Of a stretch of DNA of 64,000 bases, positions 48,809 to 62,200 are shown one piece after another. This stretch comes from Pholiota molesta (Eukaryota; Basidiomycota; Agaricomycetes; Agaricales; Strophariaceae). The number at the start of each line of letters is the position of its first letter. Positions within the stretch are counted from its first letter, which is position 1. The DNA lies in contig JACGCK010000165.1 in the NCBI GenBank assembly GCA_014925825.1, forward strand, positions 1 through 64,000, in the 5' to 3' direction. Below the pieces are notes generated by a model. That model did no database searches. It had not been told where the DNA came from and saw only the letters and a list, made by a program, of their open reading frames with translations. The position numbers and the translations under genes are program-made.

Positions 48809-50555
48809 ATGACTTTTCCAGCCGCACCGCACTCTCATTCCAGCAGGCTCATGCCGAGTTCAAACCCAGCATTGACCACGACGCGTTCCAGCACAAGGCG
48901 GATGAGCACAAAGCTCGCATGGAAGACACACCCACCGCACTCTGATGCCGCAGCCGCAGACATGGACGAGCGCACGAGTGAAGACGATGATAACGAGGGT
49001 GGAGACGACGCAACTGACGCGGAGGTACGGGCTCAGAATGACCACCCGCAGCAAAATCAAGTGCAGGCAGAAGCCGACCCTACATTCGACGTTGACGAAG
49101 CTCGCTCGCCGCACTCTCCCATCCCCTCAGGCGTCGAAATGGACCCCGACGCCGGCCGCCACACCCGCGGCCAGGTCACTGCTCACGCAGCCCTCGCCAT
49201 GTCCACGGCTTCCCAAACCCACTTCTTCTCCCCGTTGCTTCTGGGGCGCTACGTCCGCTTCATCCGCTGGGACCGTCGCGGCGCCGTCGTCACGCGCCGG
49301 TTCGACTCCACCACGCGCCCCGCCCTCATCTTCAACCACTTCAACAACAACGTTTATCTGCGCTGCAACCAGCCCACACCGCGGCAGAGCGGGCTCGCTC
49401 CGCCGGAGATATCCCCACGGCCGGGACCCGAGGCTGATACAGGTCGCACACTCGAAGAGGCGCAGGTCACGCATGTGGCATCCATGCGTCTCGGCGGCGA
49501 CGTCGCCGGCCTGGAGCCCGAAACACAGACCTCGTTTTCCGAACTCATTCATGATGTGCGCCACCGGGACCCTGCTAGGATGCTTTGCCATAGCATAGTC
49601 CTCGATACCGTCGCTCGCGACCTATCGACCTTTTCTTGGTGCAAGGTACTGCTGTCGTGCGTCGCGGATGCCGTCGAAGGTGCGTGTATCGCGTATTTTC
49701 GTGCGAGCGATGCTAACTGCGTGTCTACTAGGCGCGCAGCAAGCATACGCAGCAGCCGGTGTCCTACACCGCGATGTCAGCGCTGGCAATATAACAATAG
49801 CTGAAGACAAGAAAACCAAAGAACGCAGGGGTGTCCTTATCGACTGGGATATGTCCTTTCTTTGGCAGAAGCATGAAGGTGAAGCGTATGCCAGACGAAT
49901 TGTAAGTTACGGTCCACGCATGCTATTAATGTCATGATGACTGACGCCTTACATACAGGGCACCTGGGCATTCACCTCCGCAAAAATACTGAGAACTCCT
50001 CATCGTGTGGCACATACCCTTTGGGATGATATGGAGTCTGCTTTCTGGGTCCTCATATACCTGGCTCTGCTGTACCTGAAACACGACTACAAGCCTGGGG
50101 CTCTTTACCACATCCGGCAGAGGCTCTTTGAAAGTAAAGTTCGTGAAGCTGATGCGTCTGTGACCGGCGGTCATGAGAAGAAGACAGTGATGGCCTTTTG
50201 CACCTTTGAGTGTAGCCACGAAGTGCTTCCTTCGTTTGAGGTACCTGGTCTCAACATAACCCTGGAGAAACTCGGAAGTATCTTTGATGTTTTCTGGCGG
50301 GCGCCGAGACCTAAGGCGTGGAACATGCCGGAGTTGGAAAAGCCGAAGTTGGTAGAGCCAGACCAGAAGTGCATTCCTGACCTCCTTCGTCGTGCGGCCA
50401 TGACTATGGAGCCTCTCTCCGTCACACCGACTGGATTGGTATCGCCCACCAACGATTCCAAACCGCCTGCTAATCCTAAGGAGTGGCAGTCCGCGAATGT
50501 TAATACTGTCAAGGCGGACTTGCACCCCATGCCTTATGCTTTGATCCTCAGATAG
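48809..50555 (+). CDS. FunK1-type kinase, copy 5 (N-lobe retained)
   Basis: CDS join(48809..49679,49732..49901,49959..50555), 545 aa; the most complete copy. An acidic stretch (SEDDDNEGGDDATD) precedes GRHTRGQVTAHAALAMST, THFFSPLLLGRYVRFIRWD, RRGAVVTRRFDSTTRPALIF, the recognisable FunK1 N-lobe. Then SIVLDTVARDLSTFSWCK, LHRDVSAGNITIAEDK, RRGVLIDWDMS, GTWAFTSAKI and HTLWDDMESAFWVL; the C-tail ends YALILR, unlike the FKY of other copies. The first 50 codons are in the wrong frame: another frame there reads a family-like FQQAHAEFKPSIDHDAFQHK up to a TGA near 48942, so a frameshift separates the original N-terminus from the N-lobe. Confidence 0.7.
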
Positions 50556-51183
50556 TTTGGAGCTCGATGATCCATCATTTAGATGGCTCTTCATGAGCAA
50601 GCATTCTTACCTTAGCGATCCGGAGTCTGGAGAATGGCCAGAAAGAGCAGAAAAAAGAGCCGGTGTCTAAGAAGCAGCATGAGGTGCAATCATAGAGGGC
50701 AGTTGGATAGTGGCTAGCTCATTGCACGTATTGTGGACTAGTATCATACTATCTACTGATCATGTATTCTGTAGATAGCTAATTCAATTTACAAACACAT
50801 TGTAAATACATGTCTACTTTTGGACGGTGGTTGCCATCAGTTCAACGTTCTTCAACCAACGTTTAACGTCAACATTCATGTCCCCTCCTCATCACTTCAA
50901 GTTGGTCATCATGCTCAAGCACCCTGCTTGCCCAAGACCTGAAACTTGCGACACGAGCTAGGCCGGTGCTAGCAATTGGTTTCCGACACTTTCATTGCTG
51001 GAAGCAAATCAACGCGCATCAGCATGTCATTATCGAGATGTGCTTATGCGAGAAAGCCAACCCTGGATGCAGCGAATCATTATTCTGCACGCGACTTCGA
51101 CGCCTCCAAAGACACCTACTGAGCTCTTATTCAATAATCACCCATCGCTCGCAAAGCTGTAAATCGCTGATCAGTCGTTCTCG

Positions 51184-52563
51184 ATGGACACCACGAATAC
51201 GATGGACCAAATCTATGAAGAAATCGCCCTCGAAACCACAGGTCACTGCCTCGTTGGAATGCACCCGGTCGAGTTCCTCGACGGATTCTTGCCTTGGGAC
51301 ACACCTACGCCGGAGGCCTACAAAGAAACGGCTTCTGGGAAAAGTCGTCTGACGAAATTGCCGTTCAAGTTGGTCTCCTCGCGTACGGCGCCCGAGGCTG
51401 ACATATATCAGATACTCGAAGACACAAAGGTCGAGCATGTGGCATCAACACGTCTTAGTGGTGACATCGACGCCCTCGAGACCAAAGCGCAGACCTGTTT
51501 TTCCGACCTCACTTACAGCTCGCGCCACCGGAAACCTGCTAGGATACCACTTTGCCATCGTATCGTCCTCAATACTGTCGCTCGTGACCTATCGACCTTT
51601 TCTTGGTGCAAAGTACTGCTGTCATGTGTTGCGGATGCTGTCGAAGGTGCGCGTAACGTACACTTTCAGGCGAGCGATGCTAACCGAGTGTCTACTAGGT
51701 GCCCAGGAAGCACATGCAGCCGGTGTCCTACACCGCGATATCAGCACTGGTAATATAACAATAGTTCAAGACAAGGAAACCAAAGAACGGAGGGGTGTCC
51801 TTATCGACTGGGATATGTCCTTGCTTTCGCAGAAGCATGAAGGTGAAGCGCGTATTCGACGAATCGTAAGTTACAATCCATGATATCAACGTCATGATGA
51901 CTGATGCCTGGTATACAGGGCACCTGGGCATTCATCTCCGCAAAAATCCTGTGTACCTCAGGTCCTGTGGAACATACACCTTGGGATGATATGGAATCTG
52001 CTTTCTGGGTCCTCGTATACCTGGCTTTGATGTTCCTGCAACACAACTACAAGCCTAGGGCTCTTCACCAAACCCGGCAGCGGCTCTTCGACAACACAGT
52101 TCGTGAAACTGATGGGTCTGTGACTGGCGGTCATGAGAAGCGCTTGGTGATAATGGCTTGCATCCATAGGTTCACTCGCTTCACGCTTCCTCTGTTTGGG
52201 GTACCTGGTCTCAACAAAGCCCTTGAGGATTTCGGACGTGTCTTTGAATTTCGCTATCTGGAAGAGCCGGTGTTGGATGAGCCAGAGTCGGAAGAGCCAG
52301 ATTCGGAAGAGCCGGACTTGGAACAGGCGAATTTGCAAAAGCCGAAGTTGGCAGAGCCGGACCTGGAGTGCATTCCTGACCTCCTTCGTCGTGTGGCCTT
52401 GACTATGAAGCCTCTCTCCATAACACCGACTGGATTGGTGTCACCCACCAATGATTCCAAACCACACGCTGATCCTACGAAGCGGCAGCCGGTGGATATT
52501 AAGACTGTTAAGAAGGACTTCAACCCCATGCCTTGGTCCTCAGGTCCTGAGGAATACGCCTAG
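51184..52563 (+). CDS. FunK1-type kinase, copy 6
   Basis: CDS join(51184..51646,51699..51865,51919..52563), 424 aa. The N-part matches copies 1 and 2 (MDTTNTMDQIYEEIALETT, LVGMHPVEFLDGFLPW) and runs without interruption through APEADIYQILEDTKVEHV into RIVLNTVARDLSTFSWCK, so this copy shows the uninterrupted N-lobe-less form. LHRDISTGNITIVQDK, RRGVLIDWDMS, GTWAFISAKI and HTPWDDMESAFWVL follow. It has a Glu/Pro/Leu-Asp tandem insert like copy 3, and ends SGPEEYA. An open frame just after the stop (52564-52755) ends with a basic PAHKKQRQ stretch that may be the original nuclear-signal tail. Confidence 0.75.
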
Positions 52564-53287
52564 GTGCAGCAGAATCAGGCCGAAAGAGTTCGGAGCTCGA
52601 TGATCAATCGTTTAGATGGCTCTTCAACGAGCGAGCGTTCAACGAGCGTTCAACGTTCAACGAGCAAGCGTTCTCACCTTGACGATCCAGCGGATGCCCA
52701 GAAAGAGCAGAAGAAAGAGCCGGCGCATAAGAAGCAGCGCCAGGTGCAATCCTAAAGGGTAGTTGCCGGATATTAGTAAGTAGCTAGAATATTGTACGGA
52801 TGGTGGACTAAGATTCGGAACTCATCTCGTTCGGCAGCACATAACTCTGTATGATCTGGTCTTGGGCGTGCAGACAGTAGGAAACGTGCGCAAGGCAGTC
52901 AATTTCCTATGTACTTGAACGCCGCCTTGCAGGCACATTACGGGACGTCGGTGCTGTCCTCACCGTGGACGTGCCCTGGATGATATGGCGGCCCATGACA
53001 ATGCCTGCATTGGTTTCCAGCTGTATCCAGCTCTACAATTCGATAAAATTCCGACCGGCATGCAAAGGAAGCTGGGATGTACTTTATATTAGATTGAATA
53101 GAGCCTATCCAGTCGATAAGTTGAAAATAGAGTTCATTGCAATATAGTACTATATAGGTGAAATGGGCAAGAAAGATGTCGTTAGATGGTCGTTACAAGA
53201 AATGAGCGTAGATGTTCCAAAATCAAAATCAAAAATACGAGATACTAGTAATAACAACAAGAAAGTGAAAAAGTAATAAGAAAAGAA
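52564..53287. other. Trailer of FunK1 copy 6 and intergenic DNA
   Basis: Short tandem words (GTTCAACGAGC repeated, 52620-52670) and the common array trailer to about 52800, then unassigned sequence. No gene. Confidence 0.4.
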
Positions 53288-56200
53288 TCATCGGCGTTGG
53301 TCATACAACGACGAGTTGGAAGGTGTTTTCGGTCCAAACAGACCAGGACTTCCACCTGGAACCATCAACGTAGGCTCCACAGAGGGAGGTGTTAGTTGGA
53401 CATTTGGATCGGCTAGAATCACCCATGTAAGTTATAGTGCGATCATTGTAAACTGAATCACTTACGATGCCAAGCCACCCACGAACCCGTCAGCTGCTGT
53501 CGAAGGTCATATCCACTTGGAGGAGGGGCATGCATCGCAATGGGGATCGCAGACGTCGAGGGCGCTGCAGGTTGAGTTGGTACTTTCTTCTTCTTCTTAG
53601 GACGGGTGTGTACAGGGCGCCAACCACTCGGCCTGTGTGCAGGATGCTCCGGCATATCTGGGACTTCCGGCATCATAGGCATGTCAGGAGGGGGAGGGGG
53701 CCAGGTGGTTTCCTATAAACAAACAATGAGGTAAGCTCGGAAGGTGGAATATTGATGCTTACCAGTCGGGTTCATATTCGCCTCCTGGACCATATTTGGA
53801 TTTCATACACAGGAGATCACCAATTTCACTAGAGAACGTTAGTTGAGATATTTAGCTATGAGATAGTTGATGCGTACTGTTGAAGGGCGCGTCTCTCTTC
53901 ACGAATTTTTCCCACTTCGCCAAGAAGCATGCGTACTTCAGTTGCCAGCGCTCGACTGAACTCGTCAAGGTACTGAGAAGAATGAATGAGCGACTGTACT
54001 GGGAATACGTGTAACAAGGAACTTACTCCTTGCACATTGAAGGGAACTTGTTCATTAGCAGTAGATCTGACAACTTCCATGGTTTCGAGATGGTGCCTTT
54101 CGCAATCAGCTCTCCAACCTTATTAGTCAAAGGTAAGTAAGTCATCGACTGGCAAGTGGAGCAGCTAGCAACGTACTCTCAGAAAACTGCTGCAACAGCT
54201 CACGCTGCTCTGCATTTTGCCTTTGTAAATCTTCGATAATCTTTTCTAATGCTATACAAAAAGTGTCAATACGGATACGACCAGAGTAACATGGCACATA
54301 CCATCTTTCGAATGCCGCCTTTCATCCTGCGCTTGTTGACGATCTACTTCCATATCCTCATAAATCTTCTGGACCATGTCGCGGAGTTCGATGAATTGCA
54401 TTTCCTTATCTGCACGTCGCGTTTGTTTTTCTTCATATCGAGAGTCCGCCACCGCCTTCTTGTTTTCGAGCATATCCCGTTGATCTTGTACAAGATTCGT
54501 TAGGTCGGTCAACTGCGCCCTCACGTAATCGTCGCGCTCTGCCATCTCTCGTTGTTCCCGTTCCCGAATTTCCGCTTCTTCAGCTGCTCGTTGGTGTTTC
54601 TCCGCGTCGAATTCTTCCCGTAGTCGCGCGAGTTCTTCTTCGAGGGCACTGATGCGAGCGTCTTTTTCTTGAACAATCAAATCCCTTTCTCTTTTGAGCT
54701 CAGCCAGTACCGATGCTCGCTCCTCCGCCATCTCCTGCCGTTCGCGCGCGGCCTCCTCTCGCTCTTCTTTCACGGTCTCAAGAACGTCGCTCGCATGCTG
54801 GCTCGCTGCCTGAGTGATAGCAGTTTTGATGGTATGAATCGACTCTCTGTCACTGACATCGAGCTCGGGGCGTTCGGCTGGCTCTGGAGTTTCCACGACG
54901 GCCGGTGGTGGCGGTAACGCAGATAAACGTGTTTCGAGCTCGTTCCAAATTCCAGCCGCACGATCTCGGGCTTCTTGTGTTCGCCTTTCTTCGTTCTGAA
55001 GAAAAATGTCATCTCGGTGTTCTTCGTGGTTCCTGAATTCGAGTTCGCGTTGATCCTCGGCTTCCTGAGCAGCGGCAGCAGTTAGATGCAAGCGATTAGC
55101 GGCCGCATTGAGTTCCTCGAGCTGGCCACGGCTTTCGTCTGCCACCTGGAAATCAAAAGGTGTAGGTATTTCTTCTCGGCCGAGTGGCGGGTCGATAGGA
55201 CGACTTGAAGTTTCAGTATGAAGCCTTTCGACTGCAGGTGGTTCAGGAGATTCGAAATGAGCTCTGACGCTACCACTAATTGGTTGATCGCCGACGGGAC
55301 GGGTACTTTCTGGACGAATAGGAGCTCCTTCATCTGCCTCAGTATATGCATGGGATGGCCCATGTGGTGCAAGTGTTCCAGCCCGAGAAGAGGGGCGCAC
55401 AGGGGGAACTTGGTCATCTTCTGGACGCTCGTGTACAGCCTCTTCTGGATGATGAGCTTGGCGGGGATCCTCATAAATCGAATGCGTAGCATTATAATCA
55501 TCTAGAAAATGTTAGAAAATACAGCACATCATGAAACACATCAACTCACCTCCGGATGGTCTTCGAGGGGTACCTGTACGGCTGGGCCTTGGAATGCCAT
55601 GACTATCACCAAAATCCACTGCAGTGGGTGGTCTGTAGGGCTCTTGCTTTGAGGGGACTATGACGGTAATAGGTCCCGGTGAAACAGTTCGTAGCGACTC
55701 TTCTGTTGGAATATAACCAGCTGGACCTCCTACTGGCCTGCGAATTGGGCTGGGAGAGCGTGATCTTTGAGTTGGTGTCCTCTGTGACGATTCTTCACTT
55801 CGCGGTCGATGTGGATGAGTTGTAGGGCGATCGCGCTCGGAGTACGCTTCATCGGGCCCGCCTGGAGAACGACCATGACTTGTAGCCTGGCTTGGTCTAG
55901 GGCGACGCCCTCCTCTGGGTGAATATCTGCCATCATCGCTGGGTAGAGGCGAACGATCTCTTGTTGATACCCGAGGTCCACGAGGCCTTGTAGGGGAGTA
56001 AGAGCGCGAGCCAGGTGAATATGAGCGACTACGCGAAGAATATCTTCTACCAGATGATCGTGGAGGGCGACTTCTGGATCGATCACGACCTGAATAAGAA
56101 GATGAACGGCGAGGTCGCCGAGAGGGTCTTCTAGGAGAATATTGATGATCAGTGCTGGGAGAATAACTGCGGGGGCGTCGCCCAGGACTATGATAACCTC

Positions 56201-59200
56201 GTGAATGGTATCCTCCACGAGAACGAGTTGTTATGACTTCAACGTGTGCTGGCGAGTGCCTAGGAGATCTAGAGCGGACCGACGAACGAGGGAGCCGTAT
56301 TGGAGAACGAGAACGTCTCGGTGATCTCGAGCGTGAACGGGTGTGCCCAGGTGAACGATCGCGACTCCGAGAACGCCTTGAAGTGTATTCGCGTGACCTA
56401 GGGCGTCGGGGCGAACGAGAGCGAGAACGAGAGCGAGAATGGTACCTAGAAGTTGTAGGGCGATGAGAGAGCATGGGCGCCATTACTGGTTGGCCTGGAA
56501 TGACATTTGCATATGGAACCGTCGATGCATAATGAGTTCGCGGTGGAGACCTTGACCGACGCGAATGAGAACGAGAACGAGAACGGCGAGGAGAGCGACG
56601 AGAACGCTCTGTCCCGTGCTGAATTATCTCAATAGGCCTCCGTGGTGAACGTGAATGTGAACGAGAGCGCGAACCTGAGTGTTGAATAAGTACTGGTGGT
56701 TGTCCGTATCCAGGAAACCCTACGCCTGGTAAGCCGCCAGGCTGAAGAACAACCTGCGGTTGTGTGGGAGCTTGCGTGAAGGTTGTAGGAGCCTGCGTAG
56801 GCTGAATAATGACAGGCGGAGTATGGCCGTGGTGACTGTGACTCCGACTCCGATGACGACTACGATGACTTCGAGGACTCGAAGATCTTGAGGGCATCAT
56901 CATAACTCCAGGAGGTGGCATTGGCATGGCACCAAATGGCTGTGATGGAAGAACTGTGACGCCAGGTAATTGAGGTTGTTGCATTGGCGTAGGATGGCGT
57001 CTAGATGAACGCGAGCGACTTCGACTGCGTCGTGTGTCTGTGATAATTATTGGAGCGGCTGCAGCAGGTTGTGCTGGAGGAGTATGGCGGCGGCGGCGAC
57101 TGCCACTATGGCTTCTTGATCTGCTGGAGGATCTCGACGGTTGTTGAACAACAAAAGGGGGTGGATAGACACTTCCAACCATTGGGGGTATACCTGTCAT
57201 TGGCATGCCAGGCATCATTGGTTGACCAACCATTGACCCCGGAGGCATCATCATACCCCAGCCATTGATCCTGGATGCATCATACCTGCCTCGCTCATCA
57301 TACCTCCCGGGCTAGGAGGCATCATAATAGGCTGCTGGGGTTGCATCATAGGTTGCTGAGGCTGGCCAGGTTGCTGAATGATGATAGTGGGCGACCCTTG
57401 TGGTTGTGGTTGTGGTTGGGGTTGCAGGAAGACTTGCTGAGGTTGATCGGGCGGTAATTGTCCCGCATAACTTCTGGGGGACATAGACCCACCCGAAGGC
57501 GTATGAAGGCGGATCGGGAGTTGGTCGTACATCGATCCATGAGGTGTCATTGGACGATGGTAATTATCCTGCATAACAGCTGGTATCGCGCCTGCAGATG
57601 GATTTGTGATGACCAAAGGTGTAGGACTGCTCGATCGACTACGCCGCCCACTGCTCCTGCGGAGTCTGTGGCTGCGTCTGCTGGGACTTCGGCTAGTTCG
57701 ATGAGTGCTCGACCTTCGCCTACTCTGACTACGACTACTCGGCCTACTGCGTCGACTGCGACTATGTCTGCTTGGCGATCGCGATCTGCCCGTACTTTCG
57801 CTTCTAGAACTAGATGGGCTGGGTGGATGCTGGTGCACATCATGTCCCATGTTTGCATATCTCGGCGGGACGTGCAATGGTCGGCTGGTGCGAGGCGACC
57901 CCGTAGTCGGGCTAGACATTTCTGGAGGCACAAATGGTTCTTGGCGCGGAGTGTAGGCTCGGTGCGAAGACATGGCTGGCATTGGGCCAGGTACAGGACC
58001 ATAGCCTTCATTGGGAATGAACGGCGCCCCTCCTCCTCCTCCTCCTCCAGGAATTATGAAAGTGGGCCCAGGTTGCATGGTAGGTATAACAGGAGCGAAG
58101 TTGGGAGGGGGGGTCCGGTGAACATTGGGAATCACTGGAGGAATCACTGGTTGATGGGAGAATGGCTGGAACGTATGCGGCAGTCCACCATAAGGCTGAG
58201 GCATTTGAGGTCCTTGGCCGGGTAGATGAATAATTTCAGTGCTCATATCTGAACTCGAAGACTCGTCCGACGGGGGTCGACGTCCTACATCAGAAAATCA
58301 GTAAAGTTATCTATGTTGAGCCACAGAACAAAATACCTCGGACTTGCATGCCACGCAGGTCATTGCTTAGCTGGTCTACTCGAGCAACCACCCCACGTAT
58401 CTCAGATTGGCGATCATGCACATCTCTTTCCAGCCATTCATTGAGGCCTCTCATATATCGCATCAACTCGCGCTGTTGTTCAACAGTTGCAAGCTGAGCA
58501 AGTCGATTTTCCTGGAGACGACGTTAGGCTGAATAAATATTAGGAATAAATATACGTACTCTAAGAATTTCCATTAGTGAATCAAACAAAGGAGGGAGTT
58601 GTACAACAGTCTAATTCAAAGTTTAGATTATGTAAATCACGCATAAGCTGCAAATAACTCACAGGTCCGGGAGGCATAGGTACATAGGTTGGCGCTTGCG
58701 ATGTAACCGGAGGAGCACCCGAGCTAGGAGGTGTAGGTTCTGCAGCAGGCGCGGCAGGCTAAAAGAAAATGTCAGAGATGTATTAAATTATAGGAAGTAT
58801 ACTTACGCGCTGCGGCCGTCTTGAGTCGTGCCGGCCCGGTCGATACCAGCTGGGGTTTTGACGTGCCTCATCTTCGCCAAGGTTAGGAGGTGCCGTTGGA
58901 GCTCGTATGGAAGAACCGTAAAGGCCCCCAGGAGGCTGAATTGAACTCGATTAGATGTTATATATACGTTCATCAAAAAATGCTTACAAGAATTGGTTCC
59001 GGTAGTGGTCCTGGGAACCTCTGTCTTTCCGAAGGTGGTGGTGCTGGACGTGGCTCATCGCGCTGGTCGCGCGGGTCGCGCTGGTCGCGCAATTCTCCTC
59101 TTTGGTCACGAAGGGTTTGTTGTGGTTGCGGCACATGAAGAGGTGATTGTAGATTTTGAATTGATTCTGCATCCCAATCCGGCGGTCCTTGCTGCCGTGA

Positions 59201-62200
59201 CCTTCCCTGTCGTCGGCGTGGAGGTAGTGGAAGATATGGCGGTATGGGTACTGTTATAGGGCGTGCAGGTAACGTATCCATTGAGACAGGACTGGTGCTT
59301 CTTATCCTTTCCCCTCGATCTGCTGGCTGGTACGTAAATGGTACTACGCGAGGAGGCGCCAGCGGTGCCGTTGGTGAAAGATTGTCTGAAGACAAGATGT
59401 CTTCGAGTTGTTGGACCATTGTCGGGCCAGTCCGAGCAGTCATTGGCGTTGGCATATGAGGGATATCTGGGGGTAAGGCCATGTCATTCAAAATGCGCGC
59501 TAAGCGTTCCAAGGAATCGTCGGATTCGGATATCGATTCAGTTCGAGTCGAAACAGGCGGTGCTTCGGAATATACATCAGCTCCTCTGGGATGACCTTGC
59601 GCGAGAAGGGTCTGGATGAGCTCTTCAATATGGCGCAAGCGATCCGCTAGCTCCGATGTGTGGTCTTCGGGTTGTGGAGGAGGTGGAATTTCGCGCCTCT
59701 GCAGAGCATCAATGGCTTCCTGGGTGGAGTCTTGACCTTGGGCTAGTGATTGCAATTGATCCTGAATGGCGCGCAGAGACTGTTCAAGAATATCCGGGGG
59801 CTGCTGTGGCCTGGCAGTCCTCTCAGAAGCATCGCTCACTTCTGATATCGAAGAGGATGACTCCATAGAGGAGCTGCTGTCGTCGTCTGGACTCGATGAA
59901 GAGGATTCCTCGTAAATAGTGGCCGGCCGCCATGCCTGGGGAGATAGGTAAGACTCCTCTTGTTCGATTTCATCGAATATATAGTCGTCCGAGTGGTGAG
60001 AAGAGAGGAAAGACACTCCGCTTGCGTTGCTAGTCGACCGACTGACAGAAGCCGCGCGATCAGAAAGGACGATGTCAACGATTTGGGGGCCTGGAGGGCG
60101 CAACGAAGATATTTCGCTGCTGCTTCCGACGCCCTGGTCAGTGACTTGAACATGCTGAGGTTCTGGTGCTGGGACTTCCATTACAACGACAGGAGCCGGA
60201 GTCGGAGTCGGAGCCGGAGCCGGAGCCTGCGGGCGATGCAAGAAATCGGCTAGATCGCGAAGCTCGTCTCTTAGCGCTCTGACGTTCTCAGCAATCTCTT
60301 GATGTTCCATCCCTCTCGCCTGATCATACGTCTGAAGCTCATCCGCCAACCTGTCGATATCCCGTGTAATGTCTCTCTCGATGATAGTGCTGATCGATGG
60401 TACCGTCCGCAAGCTCGACTGCTCCGTGTCTCCACTTCCATGCGGAGTGGTCATGCTGACTGCCAGGGATGCTTCTGGCGTAGAACCAATACTATCTCTC
60501 AGGCTCAGAACAGGAGGCGGCTGCATACTTGAATGTTAACAACATAGAATATAATGGAATAGATAAAAACTCACAGAAGACGACGGAAGAGAGCTTAGGA
60601 GCGATGGCTCTGTTGACGGAGAAGGCGGCGCCACGGACTCTGGTGCTGACACAGGCTCAGGCTCAGGCTCTGCCTCCGGTTCAGGCTCGAACTCGGAATA
60701 ATCGACGATGGAACGCGAGTCGAAGATAGAGGACCTCAACGATGACTGCGACATGTACGACATCGTCGAATACGTCGAAAGCGTTCTTCCTAGCGAACTC
60801 GACGACTCGGACGTGAACGACAGACTCGTGGGCGTCTCCACGTCCGACGCAGACGATATCGACGCAGGCAGCGCCGGCACAGGCGTCAGAGGTTGGAGCG
60901 GCGAGTGCGGAGCGGCTGTCGTCGGCGTGTATATCGACGCTGGGATAGTGCTCATCCGACCAATCGACGAGGGCGATCCAGTGGGTCTGAAGAAAGAAGT
61001 CTCGAAAGAATTAATAGCCTCACCCTCATCCTGCAGCGCGAGCGAATGCGTAGAGGGAGACGGATGGAGAACGGACGACTCGTACGAATTATCTGTCATT
61101 GCGACCTCTACAAGCGGCATAGGTGCGGCGAGTGATGATGAGGATTGGCTAAAGGTGGACAAATCTTCCGAAGTCGAAATGGACGATTCCGTGATAGAGC
61201 TTGACTGCACTGTTGTCTGCTGAATGACCGGCGTCGAAGGAGGGAGCGTCGAGGCTGTCGAGGGCGATAGCATCGCAATAGAGGTGGGCGTGACAATCGA
61301 CGTGGAACCCAATGTCGACAAAGGAAGTGTCGACAACAAGCTCACGCTGACGCTTTCCTCTTCCTCCTCGTCCTCCGTCGAAGGAGCTGGCATATGCAAC
61401 GAGGTCGGCGTCTGCACATCCCGCTCATCAATCGAGCTCTCCAACCGCGACGGCCCTGGCGACAACGACAGCGACAGAGGAGGCAATGGCGGCAGCGCCC
61501 GCGATTCAGGCGAGGACACCGAAGGCGCTACCGAGCGCGCCTCAGAGGCTGGCCGCGACGGCGGAAGCGACGGCAGCAGCGACTCCGGAGGAGATGCTGG
61601 CAAGGGCGGTAAAACTGCCTCATGTTCAGAAGGCGATCGCGTTGGCAAAAGCGACTCGCGCGGAGACGGAAGCGACGGGTATACAGTCGGCGTCCTCGAC
61701 TCTTGCAATGACGGCAGCAGCGACTCGGGCCCAGAGGGCAAGGATGGCGGAGACGGTGGCAGAGGATGCTGCAATGGATCTACAGGTATGATTGGTACGA
61801 TTGGTATGATTGGTACGATTGGTATGATCGGCACGATGGGAAGCTCTTGCGGCGGCGGCGGCAGTACAGAAGGCGGCGCAGACGGCGGAAGAGGTATTTC
61901 CTCAGGCAGCAGCTCCGACAACACCGACGGCGACCTGATCGACGGCACGACCGAAGGCACCACCACGATACTGCGCTCCTCCGCGTCCCTCTCAGGCTCG
62001 TCCCAAAGCCTGAGCGACGAGATCGTGGGCGTGCTGACCTCGGAGGGGATGTATCCAATATCCTCGTCATCGAACACATGGGCCGTAGCATAGACCGACG
62101 GCTCTGAAGGCTCCGAGGCAGTCTTGTACTCGGTCTCCATCCCAGGCTCGGACGCGGTCCTATAATCCGTCGAGACCGACTCTGCTGTGATGTACTCGTC

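Larger units (their letters stand above)
41500..52760 (+). repeat. Tandem array of six FunK1-like units
   Basis: Direct repeats of about 1.4-2.2 kb, each with promoter words, a variable N-terminal exon, and a conserved core: the end of exon 1 (LARDLSTFSWCKVLLSC), intron with donor GTGCGYG, exon 2 (HRD-x-S), intron, exon 3 (GTWAF to the C-terminus), then a conserved 3' trailer (CAGGTCATAAGAATA, TAGTAAGTAGCTAGA). Core similarity is high and N-terminal exons are mosaic. Confidence 0.85.

Noticed and set aside
61224..62093. 289-codon plus-strand frame rich in Gly, Ser and Asp
   Set aside because: Shadow of the Ser/Pro-rich giant gene on the minus strand.
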